Shown one piece after another: positions 19,361 through 27,500 of a DNA stretch of 64,000 nt (position 1 is the stretch's first letter; every line of letters starts with the position of its first letter). The stretch comes from Duganella sp. CF402 (GTDB lineage: Bacteria > Pseudomonadota > Gammaproteobacteria > Burkholderiales > Burkholderiaceae_D), in the NCBI RefSeq assembly GCF_900109645.1, contig NZ_FOBG01000001.1, forward strand, positions 2,648,262 to 2,712,261, written 5' to 3'. Below the pieces are notes generated by a model that searched no databases, had not been told where the DNA came from, and worked only from the letters and a program-made list of their open reading frames with translations. Position numbers and translations under genes: made by a program.

Positions 19361-19828
19361 ATGTACCGCAAAATCCTGATCACCACCGACGGCTCGGCCG
19401 TCTCCAGCAAAACCGCCTGCGCCGGGGTGCAGTTCGCCGAGCAGCTCGGGGCCGAGGTACTGGTGCTGTTCGTGGCGCCCGAGTACCAGTACCCGATTTA
19501 CGTGGAAATCATCCCGCCCAGCTACCCCAGCGAGGACGAGTACCGCGCGGCCATGCAGCGCGCCGGCAACGAGCACACCCAGGACGTGGTCGCTTCCTGT
19601 GCCAGGCGCAACGTCCGCTGCGAGGCCATGACCGCCTTCCACGAGAGCGCGGCGCTGAAAATCGTCGACGTGGCGCAACAAAACGGCTGCGACCTGATTT
19701 TCATCGGTTCGCACGGGCGCAGCGGCTGGGGCCAGCTGCTGCTGGGCAGTGTAACCAACAAGGTATTGCACAACAGCAAAATTCCGGTCCTGGTCCACCG
19801 CCTGATCAAAGAACCGGGTAGCAAATAA
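19361..19828 (+). CDS. Universal stress protein, UspA family
   Basis: 155 residues with a strong GGGAGGT ribosome site. MYRKILITTDGSAVSSKTA at the N-terminus and GSHGRSGWGQLLLGSVTNKVL form the UspA nucleotide-binding fold, with the ATP-type G-x2-G-x9-G-S/T pattern. Such proteins support survival during starvation or oxygen limitation. The FNR box upstream fits the FNR/ANR-controlled usp genes known in Pseudomonas and E. coli. Confidence 0.9.
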   Translation: MYRKILITTDGSAVSSKTACAGVQFAEQLGAEVLVLFVAPEYQYPIYVEIIPPSYPSEDEYRAAMQRAGNEHTQDVVASCARRNVRCEAMTAFHESAALKIVDVAQQNGCDLIFIGSHGRSGWGQLLLGSVTNKVLHNSKIPVLVHRLIKEPGSK

Positions 19829-19920
19829 CAAGCGTGCGGCGGCCTTTTTGTAGTAAGATCATAAGGTTAATGCTATCGCAATAACAATTACCATTAATCA
19901 CTTTTCTTGGGCCGCCCTCT

Positions 19921-20565
19921 ATGATTCGTATTGTCATTGCAGATGACCACACCATCATGCGGGAAGGCCTCAAACGCATCCTCGACGGCGCTCCCGACAT
20001 CGACATTGTGGGCGAAGCCATCGACGGCTTCGAGGTGCTGGGTCATGTGCGCCAGGGCGGTTTCGACCTGCTGCTGCTGGACTTGTCCATGCCTGGCCGC
20101 AGCGGGGTCGACCTGATCCGCCAGATCAAGGCCGAGGCGCCCAAGCTGGCCATCCTCATCCTCACCATGCACGAGGAAGAGCAATACGCGGTGCGCGCCA
20201 TCCGTGCCGGCGCCCAGGGCTACCTGACCAAGGAAAGCGCCGGCACCCAGCTGGTGGGCGCGATCCGCAAGGTCGCTTCCGGCCGGCCGTATATTTCCAC
20301 CGAGGTGGCCGAGCAACTGGCGCTCAACATCATGATGCCGCACGAATCGCTGCTGCATAAACAATTGTCGGACCGCGAGTTCGAAGTGTTCTCTTTATTG
20401 GTGGCCGGACGCTCGATCACCGAAATCGCCAACAGCCTGCACCTGAGCGTGAAAACCGTCAGCACCCACAAGACCCGCATCATGCAGAAGATGGGCATGA
20501 GCTCGCTATCGGAAATGGTGCAGTATGCGGTGGCGCACCGGCTGCTGTCGCCCTTCAAGACCTGA
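19921..20565 (+). CDS. NarL/LuxR-type response regulator, orphan
   Basis: 214 residues. Receiver domain with acidic pocket ADDH (8-9), phospho-acceptor Asp54 in LLLDLSMPG and a conserved lysine in LTKES. The C-terminal LuxR helix-turn-helix runs from about residue 148 (LSDREFEVFSLLVAGRSITE) through LHLSVKTVSTHKTRIMQKMG. No sensor kinase lies beside it. Candidate sites for it (TCCTAC repeats) lie just downstream, in front of the FNR-like gene. Likely an environmental or redox regulator; the signal is unknown. Confidence 0.88.
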   Translation: MIRIVIADDHTIMREGLKRILDGAPDIDIVGEAIDGFEVLGHVRQGGFDLLLLDLSMPGRSGVDLIRQIKAEAPKLAILILTMHEEEQYAVRAIRAGAQGYLTKESAGTQLVGAIRKVASGRPYISTEVAEQLALNIMMPHESLLHKQLSDREFEVFSLLVAGRSITEIANSLHLSVKTVSTHKTRIMQKMGMSSLSEMVQYAVAHRLLSPFKT

Positions 20566-20576
20566 CGAGCGAGCTC

Positions 20577-20618
20577 AGGAGTAGGACTACTCCTACATTC
20601 ACTGGTGCGACTCCTACG
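20577..20618 (+). promoter_or_regulatory. Palindromic TCCTAC repeats, candidate regulator site
   Basis: AGGAGTAG-GA-CTACTCCT (20577-20594) is a perfect 8-bp inverted repeat, and a further copy, GACTCCTACG, lies 21 bases on (20609-20618). TACTCCT fits the NarL-family heptamer pattern TACYYMT. The element is about 90-130 bases upstream of the FNR-like gene, directly after the LuxR-type regulator. Confidence 0.5.
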
Positions 20619-20647
20619 TCCACATTCAGCCGTTGCTGATATCTATC

Positions 20648-20700
20648 CTCCTGTTGTGTTGGCATACTGAAACCATACCGCACAGCACCTACAACAGGAG
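20648..20700 (+). promoter_or_regulatory. Inverted repeat covering the ribosome site of the FNR-like gene
   Basis: CTCCTGTTGT (20648-20657) is the exact complement of ACAACAGGAG (20691-20700), whose AGGAG is the ribosome-binding site eight bases before the ATG. If both arms are transcribed, the site would be sequestered. If the promoter lies between the arms, the repeat is instead DNA-level only. Not resolved from sequence. Confidence 0.4.
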
Positions 20701-20708
20701 AGATCACC

Positions 20709-21560
20709 ATGCTGTCTACGCAAACGACTGAAATTCGCCCGGCCACGACGACGCTGCAATCGTCGTCGATGGAAGCCGGCCGCCAGCGTCAGGGGCGGCT
20801 CTGGTCGAACCTCAAGGAAGTCTGCGATTTGCTGCACATCCCGGCGGCCAACTCGGTCGCCAACGAAGAAGTGCTGTTCCAGCACGTGCAATTCAAGACC
20901 GGCCAGCGCATCCACACCATCGGCCAGCCGTTCGACACCCTGTACATCGTCAATTCCGGCTTCCTCAAAACCGTGCTCATCGACGAATACGGCAACGAGC
21001 AAGTGCTGAGCTTTCCCATGAAGAGCGACATGCTGGGCGTGGACGGCATCCATACCCGCCACTACTCGTCGGAAGCGGTGGCGCTGTCCGATTGCGACCT
21101 GATCCTGCTGCCGTTCAAGAAGCTGACCACGCTGGGCCGCATCCATCCCGAGCTGGAAAACATGATGTACGGCGTGATGAGCCGCGAATTGGTGCGCGAG
21201 CAAGCCATGATCGGCATGCTGGGCGCGCTCAGCGCCGAGGCCAGGGTGGCACGCTTCCTGGTGGCGCTGTCCGAGCGCTTTGCGCAAATGGGCTACTCAA
21301 GCAAGCTGTTCAACCTGCGCATGACCCGTCACGAAATCGGCAGCTACCTGGGCCTGACGCTGGAAACCGTGAGCCGCACGCTGTCGGCCTTCAACGAAAT
21401 CGGCATGATCAGCGTCGACCAGCGCACCATCGGCATCAAGGATCCGGAAGCGCTGAAAACCTTGCGCCGCCTTCCTCCCTCGCGCACGCGCAGCCGTCCG
21501 GCCTCGCGCAGCAAAGGCGGCAATACCGTACCGTCCGGCCAGTTGCTGGCGGCCTTGTAG
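20709..21560 (+). CDS. FNR-like (Crp/Fnr family) transcription factor with partial cysteine set
   Basis: 283 residues: cNMP-type sensor barrel, dimerisation helix, and C-terminal winged helix MTRHEIGSYLGLTLETVSRT. The E-x2-S-R recognition helix is that of FNR and predicts binding to TTGAT-N4-ATCAA. Against E. coli FNR only the equivalents of Cys29 (Cys39) and Cys122 (Cys129) remain; the Cys20/Cys23 pair is missing, so a normal [4Fe-4S] cluster is unlikely. There is an Arg/Ser-rich tail after residue 255. Ends before a clear terminator. Confidence 0.88.
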   Translation: MLSTQTTEIRPATTTLQSSSMEAGRQRQGRLWSNLKEVCDLLHIPAANSVANEEVLFQHVQFKTGQRIHTIGQPFDTLYIVNSGFLKTVLIDEYGNEQVLSFPMKSDMLGVDGIHTRHYSSEAVALSDCDLILLPFKKLTTLGRIHPELENMMYGVMSRELVREQAMIGMLGALSAEARVARFLVALSERFAQMGYSSKLFNLRMTRHEIGSYLGLTLETVSRTLSAFNEIGMISVDQRTIGIKDPEALKTLRRLPPSRTRSRPASRSKGGNTVPSGQLLAAL

Positions 21561-21627
21561 CACCTCGCAGCACTTAGTAGCTTTAGCAGCAGTACTTCAG
21601 TACGACCTCCCGTTTTACCCAGCCTTG

Positions 21628-21655
21628 GGCCCGGTCTCGCACCGGGCCGTTTTTT
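21628..21655 (+). terminator. Intrinsic terminator after the FNR-like gene
   Basis: GGCCCGGT-CTCGC-ACCGGGCC is a perfect 8-bp stem followed by GTTTTTT. Confidence 0.85.
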
Positions 21656-21679
21656 ATCGTCTTTACAACGGAAAAACAC

Positions 21680-21708
21680 TTGCATTCCGTCGCGCCTTCC
21701 ACAATAAT
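21680..21708 (+). promoter_or_regulatory. Candidate sigma-70 promoter of hemP
   Basis: TTGCAT (21680-21685), a 17-base spacer, and AATAAT (21703-21708). The predicted start point falls at about 21715, exactly on the left edge of the Fur-like palindrome. Confidence 0.5.
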
Positions 21709-21714
21709 GAATGC

Positions 21715-21735
21715 AAATACGAATCATTCTTATTT
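21715..21735 (+). promoter_or_regulatory. Fur-box-like palindrome upstream of hemP
   Basis: A 10-1-10 inverted repeat, AAATACGAAT-C-ATTCTTATTT, with 9 of 10 pairs matching. It resembles the Fur consensus and sits between the promoter and the AAGGAG ribosome site. Repression by Fur-iron would block initiation. Confidence 0.7.
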
Positions 21736-21749
21736 AAGGAGAGCCGAAG

Positions 21750-21953
21750 ATGATTACCACTACCCCTGCCATGCCACCCGCCATCGCTGCCCACCCAGTC
21801 GCCACGGCTGCCGCCGTGCAAGCCATCAAGCCGGTCAAGCGCGTCAGCAGCGCCAGCCTGATGGACGGCGGCCGCGAGATGGAAATCGAACACGGCGGCC
21901 GCGTCTACCGCCTGCGCATTACCCAACTCAATAAATTGATTCTCACCGCTTAA
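21750..21953 (+). CDS. hemP: Hemin uptake protein HemP
   Basis: 67 residues. An Ala/Pro-rich leader of about 32 residues is followed by the HemP core, LMDGGREMEIEHGGRVYRLR and then ITQLNKLILTA, the family signature of a small basic protein with NKLILTK-like end. HemP acts in haem or iron acquisition; in Burkholderia it is reported as a transcriptional activator of haem receptor genes. Fur control is supported by the upstream palindrome. No haem receptor or transporter lies within this window. Confidence 0.85.
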   Translation: MITTTPAMPPAIAAHPVATAAAVQAIKPVKRVSSASLMDGGREMEIEHGGRVYRLRITQLNKLILTA

Positions 21954-22063
21954 TTACCTCGATTAACTGTGCGTTAAAGGGCGCGCCGCCGCGTGCCCAC
22001 TCTCCCCTTTGAGTAGCCAGCCATACCGCCAGCCAAACTCTCTTTCCACACCAGGAGCGTCTG

Positions 22064-22396
22064 ATGGCCATCGAACATAGCAACCCGATTTTCCTCGCCC
22101 CATCGCATGGCGGCCATAATCCCGAACTGATGCTGTCCGCCGTGCTGCATCTGATGTCGCACTACACGGCCGGCAGCGAAGCGGCCGGCGGCTGCGTCAA
22201 GCTGGCCTCGGTGATCGAGCGCCATCTGAAGGCGCTGGCCGGCCTGCCGGAACTGTCGCCGGTGCTGAGCGCGACCTGCCTGCAGTTGTCGGAACAATGG
22301 GCGAGCGAAGTCGAGCGCAATATCCAGGAACAGGAAAAAACCAACTTCCTCAGCCGCATCATGGCGCGTGCGCGCACCGCGCCGTCGGTGGCCTGA
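22064..22396 (+). CDS. Conserved hypothetical protein of the hemP operon
   Basis: 110 residues behind a clear AGGAG site. No family is recognised beyond its position between hemP and a DUF2325 gene. Helical throughout, no signal peptide or membrane segment, two cysteines (one in AGGCVKLAS, one in SATCLQLSE). The same-strand spacing of 110 and 17 bases suggests one iron-regulated transcript with its neighbours. Confidence 0.75.
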   Translation: MAIEHSNPIFLAPSHGGHNPELMLSAVLHLMSHYTAGSEAAGGCVKLASVIERHLKALAGLPELSPVLSATCLQLSEQWASEVERNIQEQEKTNFLSRIMARARTAPSVA

Positions 22397-22413
22397 GCGG
22401 GGAGCAGACTCAC

Positions 22414-23709
22414 ATGTGCGAGAAACACGATCCGCTGGCGGCCATCGTTGCCGCCGCCATGCCGCAGGTGGCAGGGCCACTGGCAATGCCGCGCCCGCCT
22501 GAGCAGACGACCAGGCAGCAAGTCATCAAGCCCATCATCAACAACGTGATGAATGTGCTGGCGAAAGAGCCGGAAGCGCAGGCCTCGCGCCGCCGCCGGC
22601 TGTGGGAACTGGGCCATGCCTGCCACTGCCCGCTGGTGGGCGTGGGCTTCCCGCTGGGCGTGCTGCGCAAGCTGGTCGACAAAGTCACCAACGGTAAAGT
22701 GGTGGCCGACGATTATGAAGTGCACGTCGGCGCGGTGACCGAATGCGGCACGCGCAACCGCCTGTCGGAAGCGCTGCAAAAGGAGCTGGAGCGCCGCTAC
22801 GCCGGCGTGCTGCTGCGCTTCCGCAACGCCAAGACCACCGAACAGGTCGCCGAGCTGTGGCGCACCGCCGTGGCCAACGGCGACGTGGCGGGCGCGTTCT
22901 GGGCCGGCCTCACGCATCCGCGCTGCACCTCCGAACTGGAAGAACAAATGTGCCGCGACCTGCACATGGTGCAGCACCAGGCCGGCGCATGCGTGCGGGC
23001 CGACATCAACAAATTCAACGCCACGCTGGAAGAGAACAAGCGCCTGGCGCACGACCTCAACAAAGCGCAGCAGCGCGCCGCCGTGCTGATGGCGGAGAAA
23101 AGCGCCGACACCGAGAAACACGCGGCACAGCTGATGCAGCTGCGCGCGCAGTTGGTCGGCAAGGACAGCATGATCGATTCGCTGAAGATCGAGCTCGAGC
23201 AGTTGCGCGAGTCGATCCCGGGACTGGAGTCGCGCGCCAAGCTGGCCGAGCGTTTGGGCCAGATGGAAGACCGCGAACGCGCCATGCGCAACCAGATCAA
23301 CGAGCTGAAGCTGGAGCTGGCGCGCGCGGTGGAGGCGCCAGCGGCGCCGGTGCAGGAAGCGGCGCGGCAAGTGGTGGAACATGTGATGAAAATGCCGCTG
23401 CGCCTGAACGACCGCGCGGTACTGTGCGTGGGCGGGCGCAACGGCAACGTCGCCAGCTACCGCGAGCTGATCGAGCGTGAAGGCGCGCAGTTCGCGCACC
23501 ACGATGGCGGGCTGGAAGATAACGCCAACCGGTTAGAGGCGAGCCTGGCGGCGGCGGACCTGGTGATCTGCCAGACCGGCTGCATCAGCCACAGCGCCTA
23601 CTGGCGCGTGAAAGACTACTGCAAGCGCAACGGCAAGCGTTGCGTGTTCATCGACAACCCATCCATCTCCAGCCTCGCGCGCGGCCTGGAACAAGCCGGC
23701 GCCGACTAG
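22414..23709 (+). CDS. DUF2325 domain protein
   Basis: 431 residues from the ATG of MCEKHDPLAAIVA, with GGGGAG upstream; the longer frame overlaps the previous gene and was not used. An N-terminal region of about 200 residues contains LWELGHACHCPLVGVGFPLG. A long coiled coil spans about 205-325. The C-terminal DUF2325 domain starts at VLCVGGRNGN and includes ICQTGCISHSAYWRVKDYC. The function of the family is unknown; the cysteine-rich C-terminus could bind metal. Context suggests a role tied to iron supply. Confidence 0.82.
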   Translation: MCEKHDPLAAIVAAAMPQVAGPLAMPRPPEQTTRQQVIKPIINNVMNVLAKEPEAQASRRRRLWELGHACHCPLVGVGFPLGVLRKLVDKVTNGKVVADDYEVHVGAVTECGTRNRLSEALQKELERRYAGVLLRFRNAKTTEQVAELWRTAVANGDVAGAFWAGLTHPRCTSELEEQMCRDLHMVQHQAGACVRADINKFNATLEENKRLAHDLNKAQQRAAVLMAEKSADTEKHAAQLMQLRAQLVGKDSMIDSLKIELEQLRESIPGLESRAKLAERLGQMEDRERAMRNQINELKLELARAVEAPAAPVQEAARQVVEHVMKMPLRLNDRAVLCVGGRNGNVASYRELIEREGAQFAHHDGGLEDNANRLEASLAAADLVICQTGCISHSAYWRVKDYCKRNGKRCVFIDNPSISSLARGLEQAGAD

Positions 23710-23710
23710 C

Positions 23711-23737
23711 CGTCATCCCCGACTGCGCGGGGACGAC
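23711..23737. repeat. Short REP-like palindrome between convergent genes
   Basis: CGTCATCCCCG and CGGGGACGACG-type arms around ACTGCG. It matches the outer CGTC...GACG pattern of the 12751-12808 element. It lies between the DUF2325 stop and the stop of the opposite-strand reductase and could serve both as a 3'-end hairpin. Confidence 0.6.
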
Positions 23738-23740
23738 GCG

Positions 23741-25102
23741 CTAGTAGACATCCCGGCGGTAGCGCCCTGCTGCCGCCAGCGCGTCCAGACCGTCGCGGCC
23801 GAGCGTTGCTTCGAGCGCCGCGTCCACACCCGCCGCCATGCCTTCCAGGCTGCCACAAATATAGATGGCCGCGCCCTGATCCACCCACGCGCGCACCTCG
23901 GCCGCCTGCTCGGCCAGGCGATCCTGCACGTAGCGCCGCTCGGCCTGGTCACGCGAAAACACCATGTCCAGCTTTTCCAGCACGCCATCGCGCTGCCAGC
24001 CATCAAGCTCGGCGCGATAGTGGTAGTCGTGGGCGGCGTTGCGCTCGCCGAACAGCAGCCAGTTGCGGCCCTGCCCCGCCAGCGCACGTGCTTTCAGGTG
24101 ACCGCGCAAGCCGGCGATGCCGCTGCCGTTGCCGATCAGGATCAGCGGACGCTCGGCGTTGCCATTCAAACGGAAGCGCTGATGCTGGCGCAGACGCAAC
24201 TGCACGCTGGCACCGAGCGCCGCCGATTGCGTCAGCCAGCCCGACGCCACGCCGTGGCTGCCATCGTCATGGGTATGCAGGCGCACCAGCAGATGCACGC
24301 GGCCGTCGGCCGGAATCGAGGCAATCGAGTACTCGCGCGCGCGCGATGGATCGGCCGGCGCCGCCACCTGTACCAGATCGCCCGACTGCCACGCAGGCAG
24401 CACGCCGCTCGCCGGCTCCAGCTCGAGGTGATAAATCGGCTCACCGGCGCTGCCCGCGTTCAGCTGCACGCGCTCGCTCAAGCACCATGCTTCAAACGCC
24501 GGCGCGCTCCAGTCCGGCGCATCGCTGGTGCCGGCCAGATGGCTCAGTTGCTGGCGCCACTGGCCGATCGCCGCGTCCGAACTGCGGTTCACTTCAACCC
24601 GCGGAAACAAGCTCTGCGCACCTTGCGCCTGCAGCCACTGGTCCAGCGCGCGGCCGAAGCCGCAGAACTGCGCATAGGCCGTGTCGCCCAGCGCCAGCAC
24701 CGCGTAGTGCAGCTGCGCCAGCGGCAGCGAGGTGGTCATCAAGCGGCCCGCGAAGGCGGCGGCGGCATCGGGCGCATCGCCCTCGCCATAAGTGCTGACC
24801 AGGAACAGCGCACGCTCTGCGCCCTGCAAATCTTCCGCGCCAAGCTCGGACAATTCCGCCAGCCGCACCGGGATCCCGGCCAGCTTCAAGGTGGCGGCGG
24901 TTTGCTGCGCCAGTTCTTCGGCATTGCCGGTCTGGCTCGCATAGGCCACGATCCAGCCGGCATCTGCCGCTTCAGCCTTGGCGCGCGCGGCGGCCAGGCG
25001 CTTGCGGCGCGTGCGCAAATACGGCGCCAGGCACACCAGCGCGTATGCCGCGCCCATGCCGGCCACCAGCATCAATCGGGTGGGGTCGTTGGTCCAGATC
25101 AT
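23741..25102 (-). CDS. Membrane-anchored flavodoxin/NAD(P)H reductase
   Basis: 453 residues. One N-terminal membrane segment (about 8-28), a flavodoxin domain starting IVAYASQTGNAEELAQQT (FMN-binding loop), then a FAD-binding barrel with REYSIASIP and an NAD(P)-binding domain with LILIGNGSGIAGLRGHL and IYICGSLEGMAAGV. The order FMN-FAD-NADPH is that of cytochrome P450/sulfite reductase flavoproteins. It should move electrons from NADPH to a membrane or periplasmic partner. Last gene of the Fur-controlled operon; the start overlaps the apbE stop (ATGA). Confidence 0.9.
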   Translation of the reverse strand: MIWTNDPTRLMLVAGMGAAYALVCLAPYLRTRRKRLAAARAKAEAADAGWIVAYASQTGNAEELAQQTAATLKLAGIPVRLAELSELGAEDLQGAERALFLVSTYGEGDAPDAAAAFAGRLMTTSLPLAQLHYAVLALGDTAYAQFCGFGRALDQWLQAQGAQSLFPRVEVNRSSDAAIGQWRQQLSHLAGTSDAPDWSAPAFEAWCLSERVQLNAGSAGEPIYHLELEPASGVLPAWQSGDLVQVAAPADPSRAREYSIASIPADGRVHLLVRLHTHDDGSHGVASGWLTQSAALGASVQLRLRQHQRFRLNGNAERPLILIGNGSGIAGLRGHLKARALAGQGRNWLLFGERNAAHDYHYRAELDGWQRDGVLEKLDMVFSRDQAERRYVQDRLAEQAAEVRAWVDQGAAIYICGSLEGMAAGVDAALEATLGRDGLDALAAAGRYRRDVY

Positions 25103-26109
25103 TCGTCAAGCATGCTGCGTAAGTGGGAACTCAGGTGTTCGGTAAAACCGCCGTCCGGCTGGCGGACCACGAAACGCGCGGCCAGGCCTTGCTGCTCGGC
25201 CAGTTGCAGGCCGTCGCGGCTGCCCAGCACGGTCAGCGCGGTCGACCACGCATCGGCCGCCATGCACTGCGGGTGCACCACGGTCACGGAAGCAAGGTCG
25301 TTGGCGATCGGCATGCCGCTGCGCGGATCGATGGTGTGGGAATAGCGTTGGCCATGCATTTCAAAGTAGCGACGGTAGTCGCCCGAGGTGGCGACCGACA
25401 AGCCGTGCAGCGCCAGCACCAGTTCGTCCATCTCGGCGCCGGTGACCTGTTCCAGCATCACCCACCACGGCTGCCCGTCCGGCTTGACGCCAGCGCCGCG
25501 CAGCTCGCCGCCCACCTCTACCAGATGGTGTTCAAAGCCCTGCGTTTTCAAATAGTAGGACAGGCGGTCGACGCTGTAGCCCTTGGCCACGGCCGACAAA
25601 TCCAGCTGCACGCCGCCCGGCTGCAAGGCGCGGCGGCCTTCGCGCTGCAATTGCACCGGCCGCGCCGCCAGTTGCGCGCGGGCGATGGCGATTTCATCGG
25701 CGGATGGCGGTACAAAATCCGGCTGATCGAAACGTCCGTACGGGCCGAAGCCCCACAGATTGACCAGCGAACCGGCGCACGGATCGTAAGCGCCGCCGGA
25801 CGCGCGCGCCACCTCCATCGCGTAGGACAGCACGTCGAAGAACGCCGGCGGCAACACCTGCCAGTTGCCGGCGTAAGCGCGGTTGAAGCGGCCGAGGTCC
25901 GACTCGGCCTCCCAGTGGCTCATCTCGGCCACGATGGTATCGAGTTGCTGCTGCAGCCCGTCTTGCAGGTGGTCGCATACGGCATCGGCTGCGGCCACCA
26001 GCCGCACCGACCAGCTGGTGCCCATGCTGCGGCCAGCGTAGTCGCGGATCACGCCGCCTGCTGGCGCCGGGTCGTCCGAAATGACGTGCGGCAGAAGTAC
26101 CCGGCGCAT
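25099..26109 (-). CDS. apbE: FAD:protein FMN transferase (ApbE)
   Basis: 336 residues from the ATG of MRRVLLPHVISDD; the longer frame runs into the neighbour. It transfers FMN from FAD onto Thr/Ser of flavinylation motifs. RSMGTSWSVRL, DLSAVAKGYSVDRL, SHTIDPRSGMPI and AADAWSTAL are the family motifs. Odd point: no signal peptide or lipobox is visible, although ApbE usually works outside the cytoplasmic membrane. The obvious substrate is the DUF2271 protein of the same operon, which carries DGVSGAT. Confidence 0.92.
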   Translation of the reverse strand: MRRVLLPHVISDDPAPAGGVIRDYAGRSMGTSWSVRLVAAADAVCDHLQDGLQQQLDTIVAEMSHWEAESDLGRFNRAYAGNWQVLPPAFFDVLSYAMEVARASGGAYDPCAGSLVNLWGFGPYGRFDQPDFVPPSADEIAIARAQLAARPVQLQREGRRALQPGGVQLDLSAVAKGYSVDRLSYYLKTQGFEHHLVEVGGELRGAGVKPDGQPWWVMLEQVTGAEMDELVLALHGLSVATSGDYRRYFEMHGQRYSHTIDPRSGMPIANDLASVTVVHPQCMAADAWSTALTVLGSRDGLQLAEQQGLAARFVVRQPDGGFTEHLSSHLRSMLDE

Positions 26110-26116
26110 CGCTGCC

Positions 26117-26956
26117 TTATTCCGGCAGGATTTCCACCACCGCCGCGTAGGTCGCGCGGCGTGGCGGCATTTGCGGCGGCTGGCCCGGCGCCTGCGGCGC
26201 CGCTGCCGGCCAGCTGCTGCTGACCATGTAGGCGCCGGCAGCCGGCAGCACAAAGGTCAGCTCGCCGTTGGCGTCGGTGGTCTTGCGGATTTCGCCCAGC
26301 GTGCCACGGAACTTCACGCCGCCCGGAATCAGGCTCACGCCTTGATTCGCGGCTGGCTTGCCGTCCAGCAGGAAGCGGAAGGTGGCCTTCTCACCCGCGC
26401 GCAGTTCGGTCGGATGGGTGAGCGGCACCAGCTCCAGGCCTTTGCCGGTCGACTTGAACACTTCCTTGCTCGCATCGCCATTCGAGACGAAAGTCTCCAG
26501 GCGGCTGTCGGTGCGCGACAGTTTCACCTCGGTGGCATCGGCCGGCACATCCTTGGCCAGCGATTCCTCGGTGCCACGGAAGCGCTTGACGTTGCCTTCC
26601 TTGTCCTTGTAGCTGCCGAACACGCTTTGCGAGGCCAGCACGATCTTGTAGGTGCCGGTCTTCACCAGCTTCAGGTCGAAGGTGTTGCGCAATTTGCCGT
26701 TGCCGACATTTTCCGGCGTCAGCTTGGCGCCGTCCGGGCCGGTGATCTCGAGGCCGTCCAGCTTCAGCGGCTGGTGGTCGATATCGAACAGGCCTTCGGA
26801 GATGGCCGCATCCACCGTCACCCAGGCGGTGCCGTCGCGGCCGGCTTCCACCTGGCTCGACGATGGCAGCAGCCACGGCTTGTGGGCGTGCGCGTTCAGC
26901 GACACCAGCGAGATACCGGCCAGCGCCAGCGCGATCAGCGTTTTTTGTACTTTCAT
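26117..26956 (-). CDS. DUF4198 periplasmic protein
   Basis: 279 residues from the ATG of MKVQKTLIALALAG, chosen because it starts a clean Sec signal ending at NAHA-HKPW. His26 right after cleavage and HKPWLLPSSS are typical of DUF4198 proteins, which are often linked to metal uptake (NikK-like). The rest is beta-rich, with a C-terminal Ig-like repeat (DGKPAANQGVSLIPGG). Middle gene of the Fur-controlled operon, eight bases before apbE. Confidence 0.85.
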   Translation of the reverse strand: MKVQKTLIALALAGISLVSLNAHAHKPWLLPSSSQVEAGRDGTAWVTVDAAISEGLFDIDHQPLKLDGLEITGPDGAKLTPENVGNGKLRNTFDLKLVKTGTYKIVLASQSVFGSYKDKEGNVKRFRGTEESLAKDVPADATEVKLSRTDSRLETFVSNGDASKEVFKSTGKGLELVPLTHPTELRAGEKATFRFLLDGKPAANQGVSLIPGGVKFRGTLGEIRKTTDANGELTFVLPAAGAYMVSSSWPAAAPQAPGQPPQMPPRRATYAAVVEILPE

Positions 26957-26972
26957 GTCCCCGTCCCTCAGC

Positions 26973-27482
26973 TTATGGTTTGACTTGCACAACGACCGCG
27001 CCCAGCTCTTCCTTGCCTTGGCCGGTGACGCTGGCGGCAGTCTTCGGCGGCCATGCCAGCGGCACTTTGACCACTTCGCGGCCGCCCGCTTCGCGCGAGG
27101 CTTCCACCAGCACGGTGTACTGGCCGGCCGGCAGCTTGTCCAGCGCGCCTTTCGGAACATTCAGGGTCAGTTCGCCCGGCGCCTTGGTCGCGCCCGACAC
27201 GCCGTCCATCGGCATGGTCAGCTCGCGGCCGGTCTTGCGCCACCATTGACGCATGTCCTTCAGCCACTTGGTGCCGGCGTTGTCCTTTTTCTTGGTGTCG
27301 TACAGCACGGCGATGTTGGCGACCACTTTCTGGTCGGCGTTTTCCACCCATGCGGCGATGTAAGGACGATGGTATTCCGCCACGTTCAGTTGCGGCACGT
27401 CGAGTTTAAGGGCCAGATCGGCAGCCATAGCCGAAGCACTGGCAAGTGGCAGGCTCAGCGCGATGGAGTAGCGTAATTTCAT
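26973..27482 (-). CDS. DUF2271 periplasmic protein with flavinylation motif
   Basis: 169 residues with a Sec signal (cleavage after SAMA). LDVPQLNVAEYHRPYIAAWV is the DUF2271 N-terminal signature, and the WLKDMRQWWRK region follows. Residues 93-99 read DGVSGAT, matching the D-x2-(S/T)-G-A-T consensus modified by ApbE, so Thr99 is the predicted FMN attachment residue. This would make it the periplasmic flavin electron carrier of the operon. Family function has been inferred mainly from gene context and flavinylation surveys. Confidence 0.87.
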   Translation of the reverse strand: MKLRYSIALSLPLASASAMAADLALKLDVPQLNVAEYHRPYIAAWVENADQKVVANIAVLYDTKKKDNAGTKWLKDMRQWWRKTGRELTMPMDGVSGATKAPGELTLNVPKGALDKLPAGQYTVLVEASREAGGREVVKVPLAWPPKTAASVTGQGKEELGAVVVQVKP

Positions 27483-27500
27483 GGGGGTCCTGTCGTGAGA

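Noticed and set aside
20634..20647. Possible FNR box TTGCTGATATCTAT before the FNR-like gene
   Set aside because: The right half-site does not match ATCAA; autoregulation through this site is not supported.
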